The notes: generated by a model from the sequence alone, not told the origin. A stretch of 64,000 nt of DNA from Oceanobacillus massiliensis str. N'diop (GCF_000285495.1 NZ_HE610977.1:412080-476079), one strand, 5' to 3'. Positions 26,013-35,256 are shown, numbered from the stretch's first letter. Numbers and translations: made by a program.

Positions 26013-26798
26013 TCAAATCTCCATATTCCAGCGTTCTTTCTCTGTTTGCTTTAACTGTTCTTCTGTTTCCTGTGGATATACAGTTCGGAACTTATGATGA
26101 ACCGCCGGTATGATTTCAATCATTTTCTCAATCATATCTGCTGGGTCAAACTGATTTTTCAACCCTTCTTGCTGTTTGAGTATGTCCTCTTTTCTCGTAA
26201 AGTTCTTCCCACTGTCGAACCATTTCCATATCTCTTCACCGCTGCGATCATTAAATCCAGTATTATAAGCCCCTGGATTAATGGTCGCCACCTGAACCCC
26301 AAATTCGTCAAGCTCCGTTTTTAAGGTCTGTGCAATCCCTTCAAGAGCGTGCTTCGTTGCACTATATGGACCAACATACGGAGTAGCTGAGATACCAGCC
26401 ATCGAGCTCATAAACACAATTTTTCCGCTACCTTTTTTTACTAGCTTCCGGGCCGCAATTTGCACGGTTTCGAGTGTTGCAAACACATTTACTTCAAACA
26501 GCTCCCTGAATCGATCCATCGGCACCTCTCCAAGGGGTCCGCCTTCATTGATTGCTGCGTTTGCCACAAATACATCAAAATCATAAGCCTCTATTTGTGA
26601 CCGATCTCTCTGATTGGTTATATCGAGTTTAAACACTTCTATATCCAATTCCTTTTCTCTTGCTTCTTGCAACAGATCGGTTTTCTGCGAAGTCAGTTCG
26701 GTTGTCGCAATCACATGATGACCATTTTCCGCCAATCCAAATGCCGCCCCTCTTCCAAGCCCGCTCCCAGCGCCAGTAATGAAAATTGTCTTTCCCAT
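26013..26798 (-). CDS. Short-chain dehydrogenase/reductase
   Basis: 261 residues. Classical SDR: GAGSGLGRGAAFGLAENGH (Rossmann Gly-rich loop), DVFVANAAINEGG (the N-N-A-A-type motif), the catalytic Ser in VFMSSMAGISATPYVGP and YSATKHALEG with catalytic Tyr and Lys, plus INPGAYNTGF. The usual length and a C-terminal Rossmann-type substrate region support an NAD(P)(H)-dependent oxidoreductase. The substrate is unknown. GGAGG precedes the ATG. Confidence 0.87.
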   Translation of the reverse strand: MGKTIFITGAGSGLGRGAAFGLAENGHHVIATTELTSQKTDLLQEAREKELDIEVFKLDITNQRDRSQIEAYDFDVFVANAAINEGGPLGEVPMDRFRELFEVNVFATLETVQIAARKLVKKGSGKIVFMSSMAGISATPYVGPYSATKHALEGIAQTLKTELDEFGVQVATINPGAYNTGFNDRSGEEIWKWFDSGKNFTRKEDILKQQEGLKNQFDPADMIEKMIEIIPAVHHKFRTVYPQETEEQLKQTEKERWNMEI

Positions 26799-26988
26799 CT
26801 AATTCCTCCCATTATCCTTTTCTTATATCCATTTTCCCACTAACTCCACTCTTAAAACAATCGGCCCAGTGTATAAAAGTGCTTCAATCTCCCAAAAGAG
26901 CAGACCATTTAAAATACTTCTATACAAACGAAGTAGATAAACGTAAAATAATACTTAAATTAAATCTAGAATTCCAGGAGGAAATAGT

Positions 26989-27483
26989 ATGATAACAATA
27001 AGAGATGCCGTCATCGAAGATCTTCCAGCTCTATTGGAGATTTATAATTATGCAATAGAAAATCTAACCGCTACGTTTGATTTACAGCAGCAGACTCTGG
27101 AAGAACGAAAAAATTGGTTTGATAGCCATGGGGGAAAATATCCGCTAATCATCGCCGAAGAGGATGGCAATGTCATTGGATACAGCAGTCTAAGTCCCTA
27201 TAATAAAAAATCGGCCTATTCAACAACAGTCGAAATTTCGATATACATAGCTCCAAATCAGCAAGGAAAAGGAATTGGGAGTAAGCTGATGACGGAGATT
27301 CTAAGCCTTGCCTCGCAGCTAAACTACCATGCCATTATTGCCGGAATAACGGGCGGAAATGAGGTAAGTGTTCAATTACATAAGAAATTCGGTTTCAAGC
27401 TCGCTGGCTCTCTAAAGGAAGTAGGATTCAAATTCGGAGAATGGCAGGATGTTCATTATTATCAATTGATTGTTGGAAAATGA
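26989..27483 (+). CDS. Phosphinothricin/methionine sulfoximine-type N-acetyltransferase (Pat/YwnH-like)
   Basis: 164 residues. GNAT of the Pat group: IRDAVIEDLPALLEIYNYAI, TFDLQQQTLEERKNWFDSHG, VEISIYIAPNQQGKGIGSKL (acetyl-CoA loop QGKGIG), HAIIAGITGGNEVSVQLHKK and the end FKFGEWQDVHYYQL. These motifs are characteristic of bar/pat and of B. subtilis YwnH, which acetylate glutamate analogues such as phosphinothricin or methionine sulfoximine. AGGAGG lies nine bases before the ATG. A GC-rich terminator at 27490-27529 follows. Likely a minor detoxification role. Confidence 0.83.
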   Translation: MITIRDAVIEDLPALLEIYNYAIENLTATFDLQQQTLEERKNWFDSHGGKYPLIIAEEDGNVIGYSSLSPYNKKSAYSTTVEISIYIAPNQQGKGIGSKLMTEILSLASQLNYHAIIAGITGGNEVSVQLHKKFGFKLAGSLKEVGFKFGEWQDVHYYQLIVGK

Positions 27484-27489
27484 TCATCA

Positions 27490-27529
27490 AAAAACGGCAC
27501 GCAGGTCCTTCCGCCTCCGTGCCGTTTTT
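27490..27529. terminator. Intrinsic terminator
   Basis: A 12-bp stem (AAAAACGGCACG and its complement) after the Pat-like gene, with A and T runs on both sides; it may also serve the convergent ABC-F gene. Confidence 0.85.
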
Positions 27530-27603
27530 GCTATTTATTTTGAAGCTTCTTGACCAACAGCCAGTCGTAAATTCAGTTAGCCGCTACATGCAATGATTTT
27601 GGC

Positions 27604-29502
27604 TTATCCCAATTGCTCACAATAATCCTCCCACTGCTTCTCCAATGCCTCTTTCTCCTTAAATAATTCCTGTAATTGCACCAAATCGGTTATATCTGCG
27701 AGCAACAGATCTATTTCTTCGATCCTTTGCTCCAGTTTCGCTATGGTTTGCTGAAGGTTTTCATGCCATAAATTGCGCTTATTCGTTTCTCGGTTCCCAG
27801 ATGCGGACTCATCTCTTCTTTCCTTAAAAGCGTTAGAATCCAGTTTATTCAATGGCCCATCTTCCTTGTACAATTTCTTTTCTGCCATTTTCCCCTTGGC
27901 ATACGTGTAGTTCCCTGCAAACCCATGAACTTCTTTATTTTCAATCCAGTAGATCTTGCCAAATAATTTATTAAGAAAATACCGATCATGCGAGACAGCT
28001 ACAATAGTTCCTTCATAATCATCCAATGTATCTTCCAGCACTTCCCTAGACTCGATGTCCAAATGATTTGTTGGTTCATCCAAAATAAGCAAGTTAATCT
28101 CTTGATACATCAACTGTGCCAAACGCAATCTCATCCTTTCTCCGCCACTCAGCTGAGAAAGTTTTCGAAATACCGCATGGCCATAAAACAGAAACCTGGC
28201 CAGAATTTTCCTGGCATCTCCTTCTGCAACCTTCACTTCGTTACGAAATGCTTCAATAATGGATACATCCTCCGTTTCTGAAAATATCTGCTGCGATAGA
28301 TAGCCGATTTTTACATTGCTTCCAACCTTTACTTTGCCTTCATCTGCCGATATCTGATTAAGCATGAGCTTGATCAATGTTGATTTTCCGGTTCCGTTTT
28401 CGCCGATAATCGCCACTCTCTCCTGGTAGGTAACATGCATGTTAACATGTCTGAAAAGCTCCCTCTCACCGAATCGCTTTGTCACTCCCCTTAGTATCAT
28501 TACATCATTCCCGCTTCGATCAGAAGAATCCATATCAAGACTCATTTTTTTCCTATTTAAAATGGGCCGGTTCAGCTTTTCCATCCTTTCCAATGCCCGT
28601 TCCATATTTCTTGCCCTTTTATGAAGACCTTCATTTGGGGGATTTGCTCTATTCGCCCAATCTCTTAGCCGCTTAATCGCTTCCTTCATCTTCTTTATCT
28701 TCTTTTGCTGCTCTTCATAGGCATGGAACTCTTGGAGGAGTCTCTCTTCCTTTGCTTTTACAAAGCCGGAAAAGTTTGTAGGATAACTGTCCAAGTTCCC
28801 GTCTTCCAAATCAAGAATCTTATTGACAACCTCGTCCAGAAAGTATCTGTCATGGGATATGACGACAACCGTTCCAGCATAATCCCGCAGGAAATTACCA
28901 AGCCATTCAACAGCCATTAGATCAAGATGATTTGTCGGTTCATCCAATAATATTAGATTAGGCTTTTTCAATAATGTTAGACAGAGGCCCACTTTCGTCT
29001 TTTCACCCCCACTTAAAGAAGAAAACTGCTTAGCCAATAGTTCCTTTATGTTTAATCCATTTGCAATTTTTTCGATATTGGCTTCTATTTCATATCCTCC
29101 ATTTAGACGAAAACGATCTTGGATATCTCCATAAACCTCCATTACCTTTTGCAGCCTATCCGGGTTTGTTTCTCTGCTCATTTCTCCCTCTATATTCTTC
29201 ATATCCGCTTCTATTTCCATCAGTTCAGAAAAAGCAGTCATCACTACCTCTTTTGCAGTTAGCTTGCTTTGATAATCTGGAATTTGCTCCAGATAACCGA
29301 TTTTTAACTCTTTTTTCCAATGGATCTGCCCGCTATCAGGAGTTTCTCTTCCAGCCAGCAACCGAAATAGCGTTGTTTTCCCGCTTCCGTTGCGTCCAAC
29401 TAAACCTACTCTGTCTTTTTCTTTAATTTCAGTCGTTATATCTTCAAAAATGGTCGTCCCACCATACATCTTTTTCACTTTACTGACACTGCATACAATC
29501 AT
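27604..29502 (-). CDS. ABC-F family protein (ribosome-protection type)
   Basis: 632 residues from the ATG at 29502, with GGAGG eight bases upstream. Two nucleotide-binding domains without membrane segments: GRNGSGKTTLFRLL with FSSLSGGEKTKVGL and LLDEPTNHLDLMAVEW in the first; GENGTGKSTLIKLM with LSQLSGGERMRLRL and LILDEPTNHLDIESRE in the second. A Lys/Glu/Arg-rich linker of about 80 residues joins them and a predicted coiled coil ends the protein. ABC-F proteins act on the ribosome; many confer resistance to antibiotics that bind the peptidyl transferase centre. A leader ORF and hairpins lie upstream, which favours antibiotic-induced attenuation. Target drug unknown. Confidence 0.87.
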   Translation of the reverse strand: MIVCSVSKVKKMYGGTTIFEDITTEIKEKDRVGLVGRNGSGKTTLFRLLAGRETPDSGQIHWKKELKIGYLEQIPDYQSKLTAKEVVMTAFSELMEIEADMKNIEGEMSRETNPDRLQKVMEVYGDIQDRFRLNGGYEIEANIEKIANGLNIKELLAKQFSSLSGGEKTKVGLCLTLLKKPNLILLDEPTNHLDLMAVEWLGNFLRDYAGTVVVISHDRYFLDEVVNKILDLEDGNLDSYPTNFSGFVKAKEERLLQEFHAYEEQQKKIKKMKEAIKRLRDWANRANPPNEGLHKRARNMERALERMEKLNRPILNRKKMSLDMDSSDRSGNDVMILRGVTKRFGERELFRHVNMHVTYQERVAIIGENGTGKSTLIKLMLNQISADEGKVKVGSNVKIGYLSQQIFSETEDVSIIEAFRNEVKVAEGDARKILARFLFYGHAVFRKLSQLSGGERMRLRLAQLMYQEINLLILDEPTNHLDIESREVLEDTLDDYEGTIVAVSHDRYFLNKLFGKIYWIENKEVHGFAGNYTYAKGKMAEKKLYKEDGPLNKLDSNAFKERRDESASGNRETNKRNLWHENLQQTIAKLEQRIEEIDLLLADITDLVQLQELFKEKEALEKQWEDYCEQLG

Positions 29503-29589
29503 GTAACATTCCTCCTTCAATTAAGACACTTTCTTAAAAATCGTTATTTTGAAAATTAGTTATAAACTGCAATTTTAAACCGATGATGC

Positions 29590-29623
29590 GCCCAATCTCC
29601 CTTTAAAAAGTGAGGATTTGGGC
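29590..29623 (-). promoter_or_regulatory. Third hairpin of the ABC-F leader
   Basis: GCCCAAATC with GATTGGGC on the minus strand, enclosing an 18-nt loop with AAAGGGAG. It may hide or present sequences ahead of the ABC-F start. Confidence 0.4.
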
Positions 29624-29693
29624 ATATTAGCCGTTGCAGCTAGGCTGTGTTCAACATTAAGCAATGATTAAAAGCACAAAAAGGAGCCAACAC

Positions 29694-29726
29694 AAAAAAG
29701 CCATGGAAATAAACACTCTCCCATGA
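29694..29726 (-). terminator. Second attenuator hairpin of the ABC-F leader
   Basis: CATGG and CCATG on the minus strand pair across a 14-nt loop and are followed by TTTTTT. It lies between the first terminator and the ABC-F gene. Confidence 0.45.
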
Positions 29727-29754
29727 CTCGATAAATTAGGAAATGATGGCATAG

Positions 29755-29779
29755 AAAAAGAGAGCAAGAAACGCTCTCC
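29755..29779 (-). terminator. First attenuator hairpin of the ABC-F leader
   Basis: A GAGAGC/GCTCTC stem with a 7-nt loop and a TTTTT run on the minus strand. It lies about 45 bases downstream of the leader ORF stop and about 250 bases ahead of ABC-F. Confidence 0.6.
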
Positions 29780-29822
29780 CTAACCTTCCTTATAAAATGT
29801 GGGTATAGAGATGTTTTCACTG

Positions 29823-29951
29823 TTATTGTTTTGCTATAAAGTTGCTAAAAAAGGGCATACGTATCCCGTTGGCAGCTAAATCAGCAAATTTTGCACGTGT
29901 AAAATACAAGAAATCAATCCAGAACCCGTGCCTTATAACAGTATGAAACAT
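29823..29951 (-). CDS. Leader peptide ORF of the ABC-F gene (42 residues)
   Basis: From an ATG at 29951, with a strong GGAGGTG nine bases upstream, 42 codons run to a TAA at 29823. The peptide begins MFHTVIRHGFWIDFLYFTRA. No homologue is known to me. The strong site, its position ahead of a terminator hairpin and then the ABC-F gene make it a likely regulatory leader that an antibiotic-stalled ribosome would use to switch the hairpins. This arrangement is known for several resistance ABC-F and methyltransferase genes. Confidence 0.6.
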   Translation of the reverse strand: MFHTVIRHGFWIDFLYFTRAKFADLAANGIRMPFFSNFIAKQ

Positions 29952-30096
29952 CCTTTCCCACCTCCGTTCTTAAATAGTTATTTATATTTTATAATTTTTT
30001 AGATTACTTTTCAAGTTATTTTATTTTTCATGCTATTTTGGAAGCCCATTAAAATCCGAACAGAGCCGTCTCTTCTTCTGTTATCAGCTATTTAAG

Positions 30097-30537
30097 CTAC
30101 TTTTTTAACTTTTGTATCGCTTCCTTTAGCATGTTCTTTGTTTCCAATAGATTTCCTTCCCCCATAGAGAAGTCTTGTGGTTCATCCGAGTAAAAATTGC
30201 CAAACTGCTGGTTTTCATATCTTGGTACTACGTGCATATGATAATGAGTCAGTTCGTTAAAGATGCCGCCATTTTGTATGATTGTAATACCATCCGGTTT
30301 ATATATCAGCTTAAGTGCTTTCGATAGCAGAATGGATGCATTCATAATTGCACTGGCAGTATCGATGTCCAGTTCATCAGCTTCTACAACATGCCGCTTA
30401 GGTAAAATCAGTGCATGTCCTTCATTAAAAGGTTCATGATCTAAAAAACAAGAAACATAATCATCCTCATAAACAACATACACTGGCTCAAGTCTATTCG
30501 CCAATGCACATCCTACACATTCCTTCTTATGCTCCAT
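30097..30537 (-). CDS. HIT family nucleotide hydrolase
   Basis: 146 residues. The histidine triad is visible as HYHMHVVPR near residue 98; the N-terminal part has ECVGCALANRLEPVYVVYED, with two Cys that can hold zinc, and DHEPFNEGHALILPKRHV. Such enzymes hydrolyse phosphoramidates or dinucleoside polyphosphates. No operon partner is close enough to define the substrate. The start is ATG at 30537, and 60 bases separate it from the next gene. Confidence 0.87.
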   Translation of the reverse strand: MEHKKECVGCALANRLEPVYVVYEDDYVSCFLDHEPFNEGHALILPKRHVVEADELDIDTASAIMNASILLSKALKLIYKPDGITIIQNGGIFNELTHYHMHVVPRYENQQFGNFYSDEPQDFSMGEGNLLETKNMLKEAIQKLKK

Positions 30538-30603
30538 TGTGGTTCATCCCTTTACATTTCGAGAATTTCTGTACACATTCAGAATTAGATGGTTCTGAAA
30601 GTA

Positions 30604-31161
30604 TTAACGGTAATCCTCGTGCTTTGGTATAAAAAGATCTTCATTAGAATTTCTCACCATAGAAAAATTGTCCACATTATAATGTCCGTGAAGGATTTCA
30701 TTATGGTGCTGGATGATTTGTTCGGCAGATAGCGTTTCTGATTTGGATGTAGAATGTCCATCTCCAACTAGGGTGACATCAAAATGATTGACTGTAGCCG
30801 TTCTCACCGCTGTATCGATACAATATGGTGTCTCGCAGCCCATAATCACGATGTGCTCGATACTCTTACCATCCAAGTATGCTTTTAAAGGTGTAGCATA
30901 GAATGCGTTTGTTGCTGCCTTATCAAATATTGCGGCTGTTGATGGCACCTTTATGTCTTTATGTATCTGAAACCCGTCACCTTCTCCATTTGCTACATCA
31001 ACATCTCTTATGAAAATGATAGATATATTCGCCATAATCGCTTCATCTATGACATGATTAATGCTGGTAATCAGTCTCTGTTTCTCAAAGACTCCCTCCT
31101 CTTCTTTTCCGCCATCAATTAAATCCTGTTGTGCATCGATTATTAGTAATGCTTGATTCAC
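30604..31161 (-). CDS. Isochorismatase/nicotinamidase-family hydrolase
   Basis: 185 residues. The catalytic triad of the cysteine hydrolase family can be placed: Asp in LLIIDAQQDLID, Lys in FDKAATNAFYATPL and Cys in IMGCETPYCIDTAVRTA. The cis-peptide motif before the catalytic Cys fits. Length is typical. Substrates in this family include isochorismate, nicotinamide and other amides, and none can be chosen. AGGAGG is close to the ATG. No riboswitch or operon partner is visible. Confidence 0.85.
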   Translation of the reverse strand: MNQALLIIDAQQDLIDGGKEEEGVFEKQRLITSINHVIDEAIMANISIIFIRDVDVANGEGDGFQIHKDIKVPSTAAIFDKAATNAFYATPLKAYLDGKSIEHIVIMGCETPYCIDTAVRTATVNHFDVTLVGDGHSTSKSETLSAEQIIQHHNEILHGHYNVDNFSMVRNSNEDLFIPKHEDYR

Positions 31162-31431
31162 ATGAGCCCCTCCTCAGATTAGGAAAGTTATTTCCCTCGC
31201 CTATTTCGTCTCTTCCCTGATACCTTCTAATTCTGCTTCCTTATAGGAATCTCCTTCTTTTTAAAAAAATTTAGCAAGAATATTTGATAGAATATTTGTA
31301 AGATAATTTGAATAGAAGCAAAGATCTCCATCATGTTGAAGCTTGCACTTTAAGAAGCAAACGCTTATAGCGCAATGACTGACCATTTTCCCGCTGAATC
31401 TGTAGCGAAGTGTATTTCAGAAAGGATAAGA

Positions 31432-31466
31432 AAAACGCTCCATCAATATTCTGATGAGGCGCTTTT
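31432..31466 (-). terminator. Intrinsic terminator after the HMG-CoA lyase gene
   Basis: AAAAGCGCCTCATCA pairs with TGATGGAGCGTTTTT on the minus strand with a 6-nt loop and a T-run. The rest of 31162-31431 holds no gene. Confidence 0.75.
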
Positions 31467-31473
31467 ATTTGAC

Positions 31474-32379
31474 TTACTGTGCGTTAGCAAGGTATGCGAG
31501 TGATCTGCTTGGCAGTGTCTTCTCTAATTTCCTTTGGATATATTCTCCGGCATCCTGTATTTTTTTCTCCTTGATACCGGTATTTATACCAAGTCCGTGC
31601 AGCAGATAAAGAACATCATTTGTCGCTACATTCCCTGCCGCTCCAGGTGCATAGGGACAGCCACCCAGCCCACCGACCGTGCTATCAAATCGATTAATGC
31701 CATAATGCATTGCTGTCATGATATTAGCTATTGCCATTCCTCTTGTATCATGAAAGTGGAGAATCAGCTTTTCCTTTGGATATCGCTTCAACAGCTCCTC
31801 TAAAAGCAGCTCTACCTGTGTCGGAACAGCAGTACCAATCGTATCTCCCAAAGATAGATCATCTACACCTGATTCAAGGAGTTTATCGCAGACCTTCAAT
31901 ACTTGTTCCGGAGAAATCGGACCTTCATACGGGCAGGCAAAAACTGTAGAGATATATCCAGTAACCCTCTTATCAGCATTCTTGGCTTCACGGACTACAT
32001 CATGAAGTACTGGAAATGTGGCGTCAATCGTTTTATTGATGTTTTTCAGATTATGCGATTCACTTGCCGACATAAAAATAGATGCTCCGTCGATCTCTGC
32101 CTCCAGGGCATATTCAAGTCCTTTCCTATTAGGAACAAGTGCAGAGTACATTACTTTTGGGTTTCTCTTTATTTGCTTCCCTACTTTTCTGGAATCCGAT
32201 AGAGCAGGAATCATTTTAGGACTGACAAACGATGTATATTCAATCTCACGGACTCCGGACTCAGAAAGCATATCAATCCATGTCACTTTGTCTTCGGTTG
32301 AAATCCATTTCTTTTCATTTTGCAGTCCATCACGAGGGCCAACTTCTTTAATTTGAACAAAATCCGGGAACCTTCCCAT
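31474..32379 (-). CDS. Hydroxymethylglutaryl-CoA lyase
   Basis: 301 residues from the ATG at 32379 (GGAGG seven bases upstream); the longer frame from 32418 is unlikely. The TIM-barrel lyase core is visible: VQIKEVGPRDGLQNEKKWIS, SLGDTIGTAVPTQVE and HFHDTRGMAIAN (metal-binding His), with the signature GLGGCPYAPGAAGNVATND carrying the catalytic Cys. It cleaves HMG-CoA to acetyl-CoA and acetoacetate in leucine or related catabolism. It is alone here, unlike the yngGHIE-type operon. A strong promoter with a palindromic operator candidate lies upstream. Confidence 0.9.
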   Translation of the reverse strand: MGRFPDFVQIKEVGPRDGLQNEKKWISTEDKVTWIDMLSESGVREIEYTSFVSPKMIPALSDSRKVGKQIKRNPKVMYSALVPNRKGLEYALEAEIDGASIFMSASESHNLKNINKTIDATFPVLHDVVREAKNADKRVTGYISTVFACPYEGPISPEQVLKVCDKLLESGVDDLSLGDTIGTAVPTQVELLLEELLKRYPKEKLILHFHDTRGMAIANIMTAMHYGINRFDSTVGGLGGCPYAPGAAGNVATNDVLYLLHGLGINTGIKEKKIQDAGEYIQRKLEKTLPSRSLAYLANAQ

Positions 32380-32513
32380 AAAATTCCTCCGTTCAATTTG
32401 GAAATCCGAAGCGTGCAATCCACCAAAAGAATACGCTTTCAGGATTAGTTATTTAAGCTTTTATGCTGACCGTTTCTTATCATTTTACAATATATTCAAT
32501 CCTGTTTATTTTC

Positions 32514-32562
32514 ATTCAACTTTGTTGAATAGAGTATATAACAAATATTCAAACAATGTCAA
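32514..32562 (-). promoter_or_regulatory. Promoter with palindromic operator for the HMG-CoA lyase gene
   Basis: On the minus strand TTGACA (32557-32562) and TATATA (32535-32540) are 16 bases apart. Immediately downstream ATTCAAC-3-GTTGAAT (32514-32530) is a perfect dyad, well placed for a repressor. A fatty-acid or TetR-type regulator is plausible but not shown. Confidence 0.55.
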
Positions 32563-32588
32563 TGTAAGTCAACTCAAGATTATATAAA

Positions 32589-32623
32589 AAACTCTCCTGA
32601 TAGGATATGAATCAGGAGGGTTT
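32589..32623 (-). terminator. Intrinsic terminator after the carboxypeptidase gene
   Basis: AAACCCTCCTGAT pairs with ATCAGGAGAGTTT across a 9-nt loop, with a T-run on the minus strand. Confidence 0.82.
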
Positions 32624-32653
32624 CCGGTGACTGACCGTTTTTTATCTAAACAA

Positions 32654-33868
32654 TCAATAAAAGTAATTATCGTTTTTATTGAACTTTCTTTTAATCATTT
32701 TGACGAACAACAAAAGAATCATCACGAGTACAAGCGCTATTATGAAAACGGGGAGACCAGATAAGACCTTGTCAAAAATAGAGCTTCCATTCTGATTGTC
32801 AGATGATCCTTTAGCAGATGCTTTATTGACGATTCCACTGCTTTCATCATTCACTTTCTCTAACTGGAACGAAGCGATTTCCCTGCGCTGATTTACAATT
32901 TTGAGTGTGCCGTCTTCCTCCATAATTTTATGGATGTCATCGTCAGGTGAATATGTATAGGAAATATTATGAGTAGCCGTGTATTCCTCACCCTCAACAC
33001 GAAACATATCCCCTTTTCCAATGCTGGATGTATTGAAATTCTCAAAACCATAGTCCAGCAGATTAATAGTATCGCTATATGCCTGATCGTCTGTGCTGCT
33101 CTTTAGTGTAACAGCAATCAAACTCACACCATCTCTTTCCGCCGACGTTACGAGCGTATATCCGGACAAGGATACAAAGCCATTTTTACCTCCCGTCACG
33201 CCATCATAAGGTATTTCTTCTTTTACCAGCTTATGATGCGTTTGAATGGTAGTGTTCCAGGTTTTCCCGTACCACTCTAATTCTTTTGTACCGAAAATCT
33301 TCCTAAAATCGTCATTTTTTAGTGCATGCTGTGTAATTTTTGCTAAATCAGCAGCTGTTGTAAGATGTTTTTCATCAAACAGGCCGTGCGGATTAACGAA
33401 GTGAGTTTGTGTTGTACCAATCACATCTTCCAAATACGTATTGAGTTCTTTGGAAAACCGACTTACACTTCCACTCAAATGTTCTGCTATCGCAACTCCC
33501 GCATCATTACCTGAATTAATCAATAAACCTTGAATTAGTTTCTTTAATGGAACTTCTTCTCCTTCTTCCAGAAAAACAGTTGTACCTTCCACATTTCTGG
33601 CGCTGGCATTCTCACTCACTGTGACCACATCGTCCAGCTTTCCGGTTTCGATAGCAAAAATAGCTGTTGCTATTTTGGTAACACTTGCAGGATACATTTG
33701 TGCATTGGCATTTTTATCATAAAGAACTTGCCCGGAATTGGCTTCTAGTAAAATAGCAGCTTCACTTTCTATCTCTGGCGATGGGGGTGATGAATCTGCA
33801 AACGATTGGGGGACGAACATCATATTCAGAACTAGCGTAACAATCATCATTAATCCTGTTTTTTTCAT
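32654..33868 (-). CDS. D-alanyl-D-alanine carboxypeptidase (DacF/PBP5 type)
   Basis: 404 residues. Signal peptide of about 24 residues, then the PBP5-type transpeptidase fold: SVTK (residues 62-65, catalytic Ser62), SGN (119-121) and, where KTG is usual, KNG (228-230, in TGGKNGFVSLSGYT). The C-terminus has one membrane helix (FIIALVLVMILLLFVKM) and a basic end. Trims the terminal D-Ala of peptidoglycan stem peptides at the outer membrane face. The KNG variant is seen in some Firmicutes relatives as I recall, so it is not evidence of inactivity. Monocistronic with its own terminator. Confidence 0.88.
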   Translation of the reverse strand: MKKTGLMMIVTLVLNMMFVPQSFADSSPPSPEIESEAAILLEANSGQVLYDKNANAQMYPASVTKIATAIFAIETGKLDDVVTVSENASARNVEGTTVFLEEGEEVPLKKLIQGLLINSGNDAGVAIAEHLSGSVSRFSKELNTYLEDVIGTTQTHFVNPHGLFDEKHLTTAADLAKITQHALKNDDFRKIFGTKELEWYGKTWNTTIQTHHKLVKEEIPYDGVTGGKNGFVSLSGYTLVTSAERDGVSLIAVTLKSSTDDQAYSDTINLLDYGFENFNTSSIGKGDMFRVEGEEYTATHNISYTYSPDDDIHKIMEEDGTLKIVNQRREIASFQLEKVNDESSGIVNKASAKGSSDNQNGSSIFDKVLSGLPVFIIALVLVMILLLFVKMIKRKFNKNDNYFY

Positions 33869-34023
33869 ATTAAATTACTCCATGTGTTTAGTATTGTATG
33901 TAAACTATGTACTATTTTAGGTTAAAGGTACGGAATAAATATGTAAATAATTATCGATATTTGTAATATACACCTAATATTTTAGGTAATATATGGTAAA
34001 GTTTATTTCCATATTTGAATGGG

Positions 34024-34125
34024 TCTCGAGTATGGTTACATTCGGATTTCACTGTTCAGTGAGCCAGCTGATTCCCGCCCGAAACATGACTGCCTGTTCC
34101 CTCGAGTATTAGCCCGACACCGCAA
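34024..34125. promoter_or_regulatory. Unexplained structured element upstream of guaC
   Basis: A GC-rich patch in AT-rich DNA between the divergent carboxypeptidase and GMP reductase genes. It begins GGGTCTCGAGTATGG and ends CCTCGAGTATTAGCCC (CTCGAGTAT twice as a direct repeat), and holds the hairpin CACTG-2-CAGTG and TTCGG...CCGAA arms. It resembles no riboswitch I can name. The rest of 33869-34272 is AT-rich, with no gene. Confidence 0.4.
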
Positions 34126-34272
34126 ATACACCTAGAGTAGTTTACTAGAACTTTATTCTTCGGACAAGTCAAAACCATAAACATTGACTTCCATTTAAAA
34201 ATGCGTTAAATTACTAAAGGCGAACATTTAATAAAAAGTTTTTAATAATATACGTTTTTAGGAGTGTTAAAT

Positions 34273-35256
34273 ATGGAAAATGCATTTGATTACGAAGATA
34301 TACAGTTAATTCCTGCAAAATGCGTAGTAGACAGCCGTTCTGAATGTGATACAACTGTAAGCTTTGGCGGCAGGGAATTTAAACTGCCTGTCGTGCCAGC
34401 CAATATGCAAACTATAATAGATGAAAAGAATGCTATTTATTTAGCTGAAAATAATTATTTTTATATCATGCACCGTTTTAATCCTGAAAAGCGTTTATCC
34501 TTTGTTCAGGATATGCAGGAGCGCGGACTTTTTGCTTCTATCAGTGTTGGGGTAAAAGAAGAAGAATATGAATTCATCAACCAATTAAAAGAAGCAAGGC
34601 TAACACCTGAATATATAACAATTGATATAGCACACGGGCATTCCAATGCAGTGATTGAAATGATCAAGCACATTAAAGTACATCTGCCTGAAAGTTTTGT
34701 TATTGCAGGAAATGTAGGAACCCCTGAGGCCGTTAGAGAACTCGAACATGCTGGAGCAGATGCAACCAAGGTCGGTATTGGACCAGGTAAGGTATGTATT
34801 ACGAAAATCAAAACAGGATTTGGAACAGGTGGATGGCAGCTGGCTGCACTTCGCTGGTGTGCAAAGGCTGCAAGTAAGCCAATTATAGCTGATGGTGGTA
34901 TTCGTACACATGGGGATATTGCTAAATCCGTACGATTCGGTGCGTCCATGGTCATGATCGGCTCCCTTTTCGCAGGCCATGAAGAATCACCTGGAGAAAC
35001 ATTTGAAAAAGATGGGAAACTCTTTAAAGAATATTTCGGTTCAGCCTCTGAATTTCAAAAAGGCGAAAAGAAAAATGTAGAAGGCAAGAAAATGTTTGTG
35101 GAGCATAAAGGGTCCCTACAAGATACATTGACTGAAATGGAGCAGGACCTTCAATCTTCAATTTCGTATGCGGGCGGCAATAAACTGGAACATATTCGCA
35201 ATGTCGATTATGTAGTTGTTAAAAACTCAATATTTAACGGGGACAAAGTGTATTGA
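34273..35256 (+). CDS. guaC: GMP reductase
   Basis: 327 residues from the ATG at 34273 (GGAG eight bases upstream), the family's normal length. The IMPDH/GMPR barrel is evident: [33 protein letters not shown], the active-site loop with Cys in [15 protein letters not shown], and [25 protein letters not shown]-dependent deamination of GMP to IMP in purine salvage. Single-gene unit with a strong terminator at 35341-35374. Confidence 0.95.
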   Translation: MENAFDYEDIQLIPAKCVVDSRSECDTTVSFGGREFKLPVVPANMQTIIDEKNAIYLAENNYFYIMHRFNPEKRLSFVQDMQERGLFASISVGVKEEEYEFINQLKEARLTPEYITIDIAHGHSNAVIEMIKHIKVHLPESFVIAGNVGTPEAVRELEHAGADATKVGIGPGKVCITKIKTGFGTGGWQLAALRWCAKAASKPIIADGGIRTHGDIAKSVRFGASMVMIGSLFAGHEESPGETFEKDGKLFKEYFGSASEFQKGEKKNVEGKKMFVEHKGSLQDTLTEMEQDLQSSISYAGGNKLEHIRNVDYVVVKNSIFNGDKVY

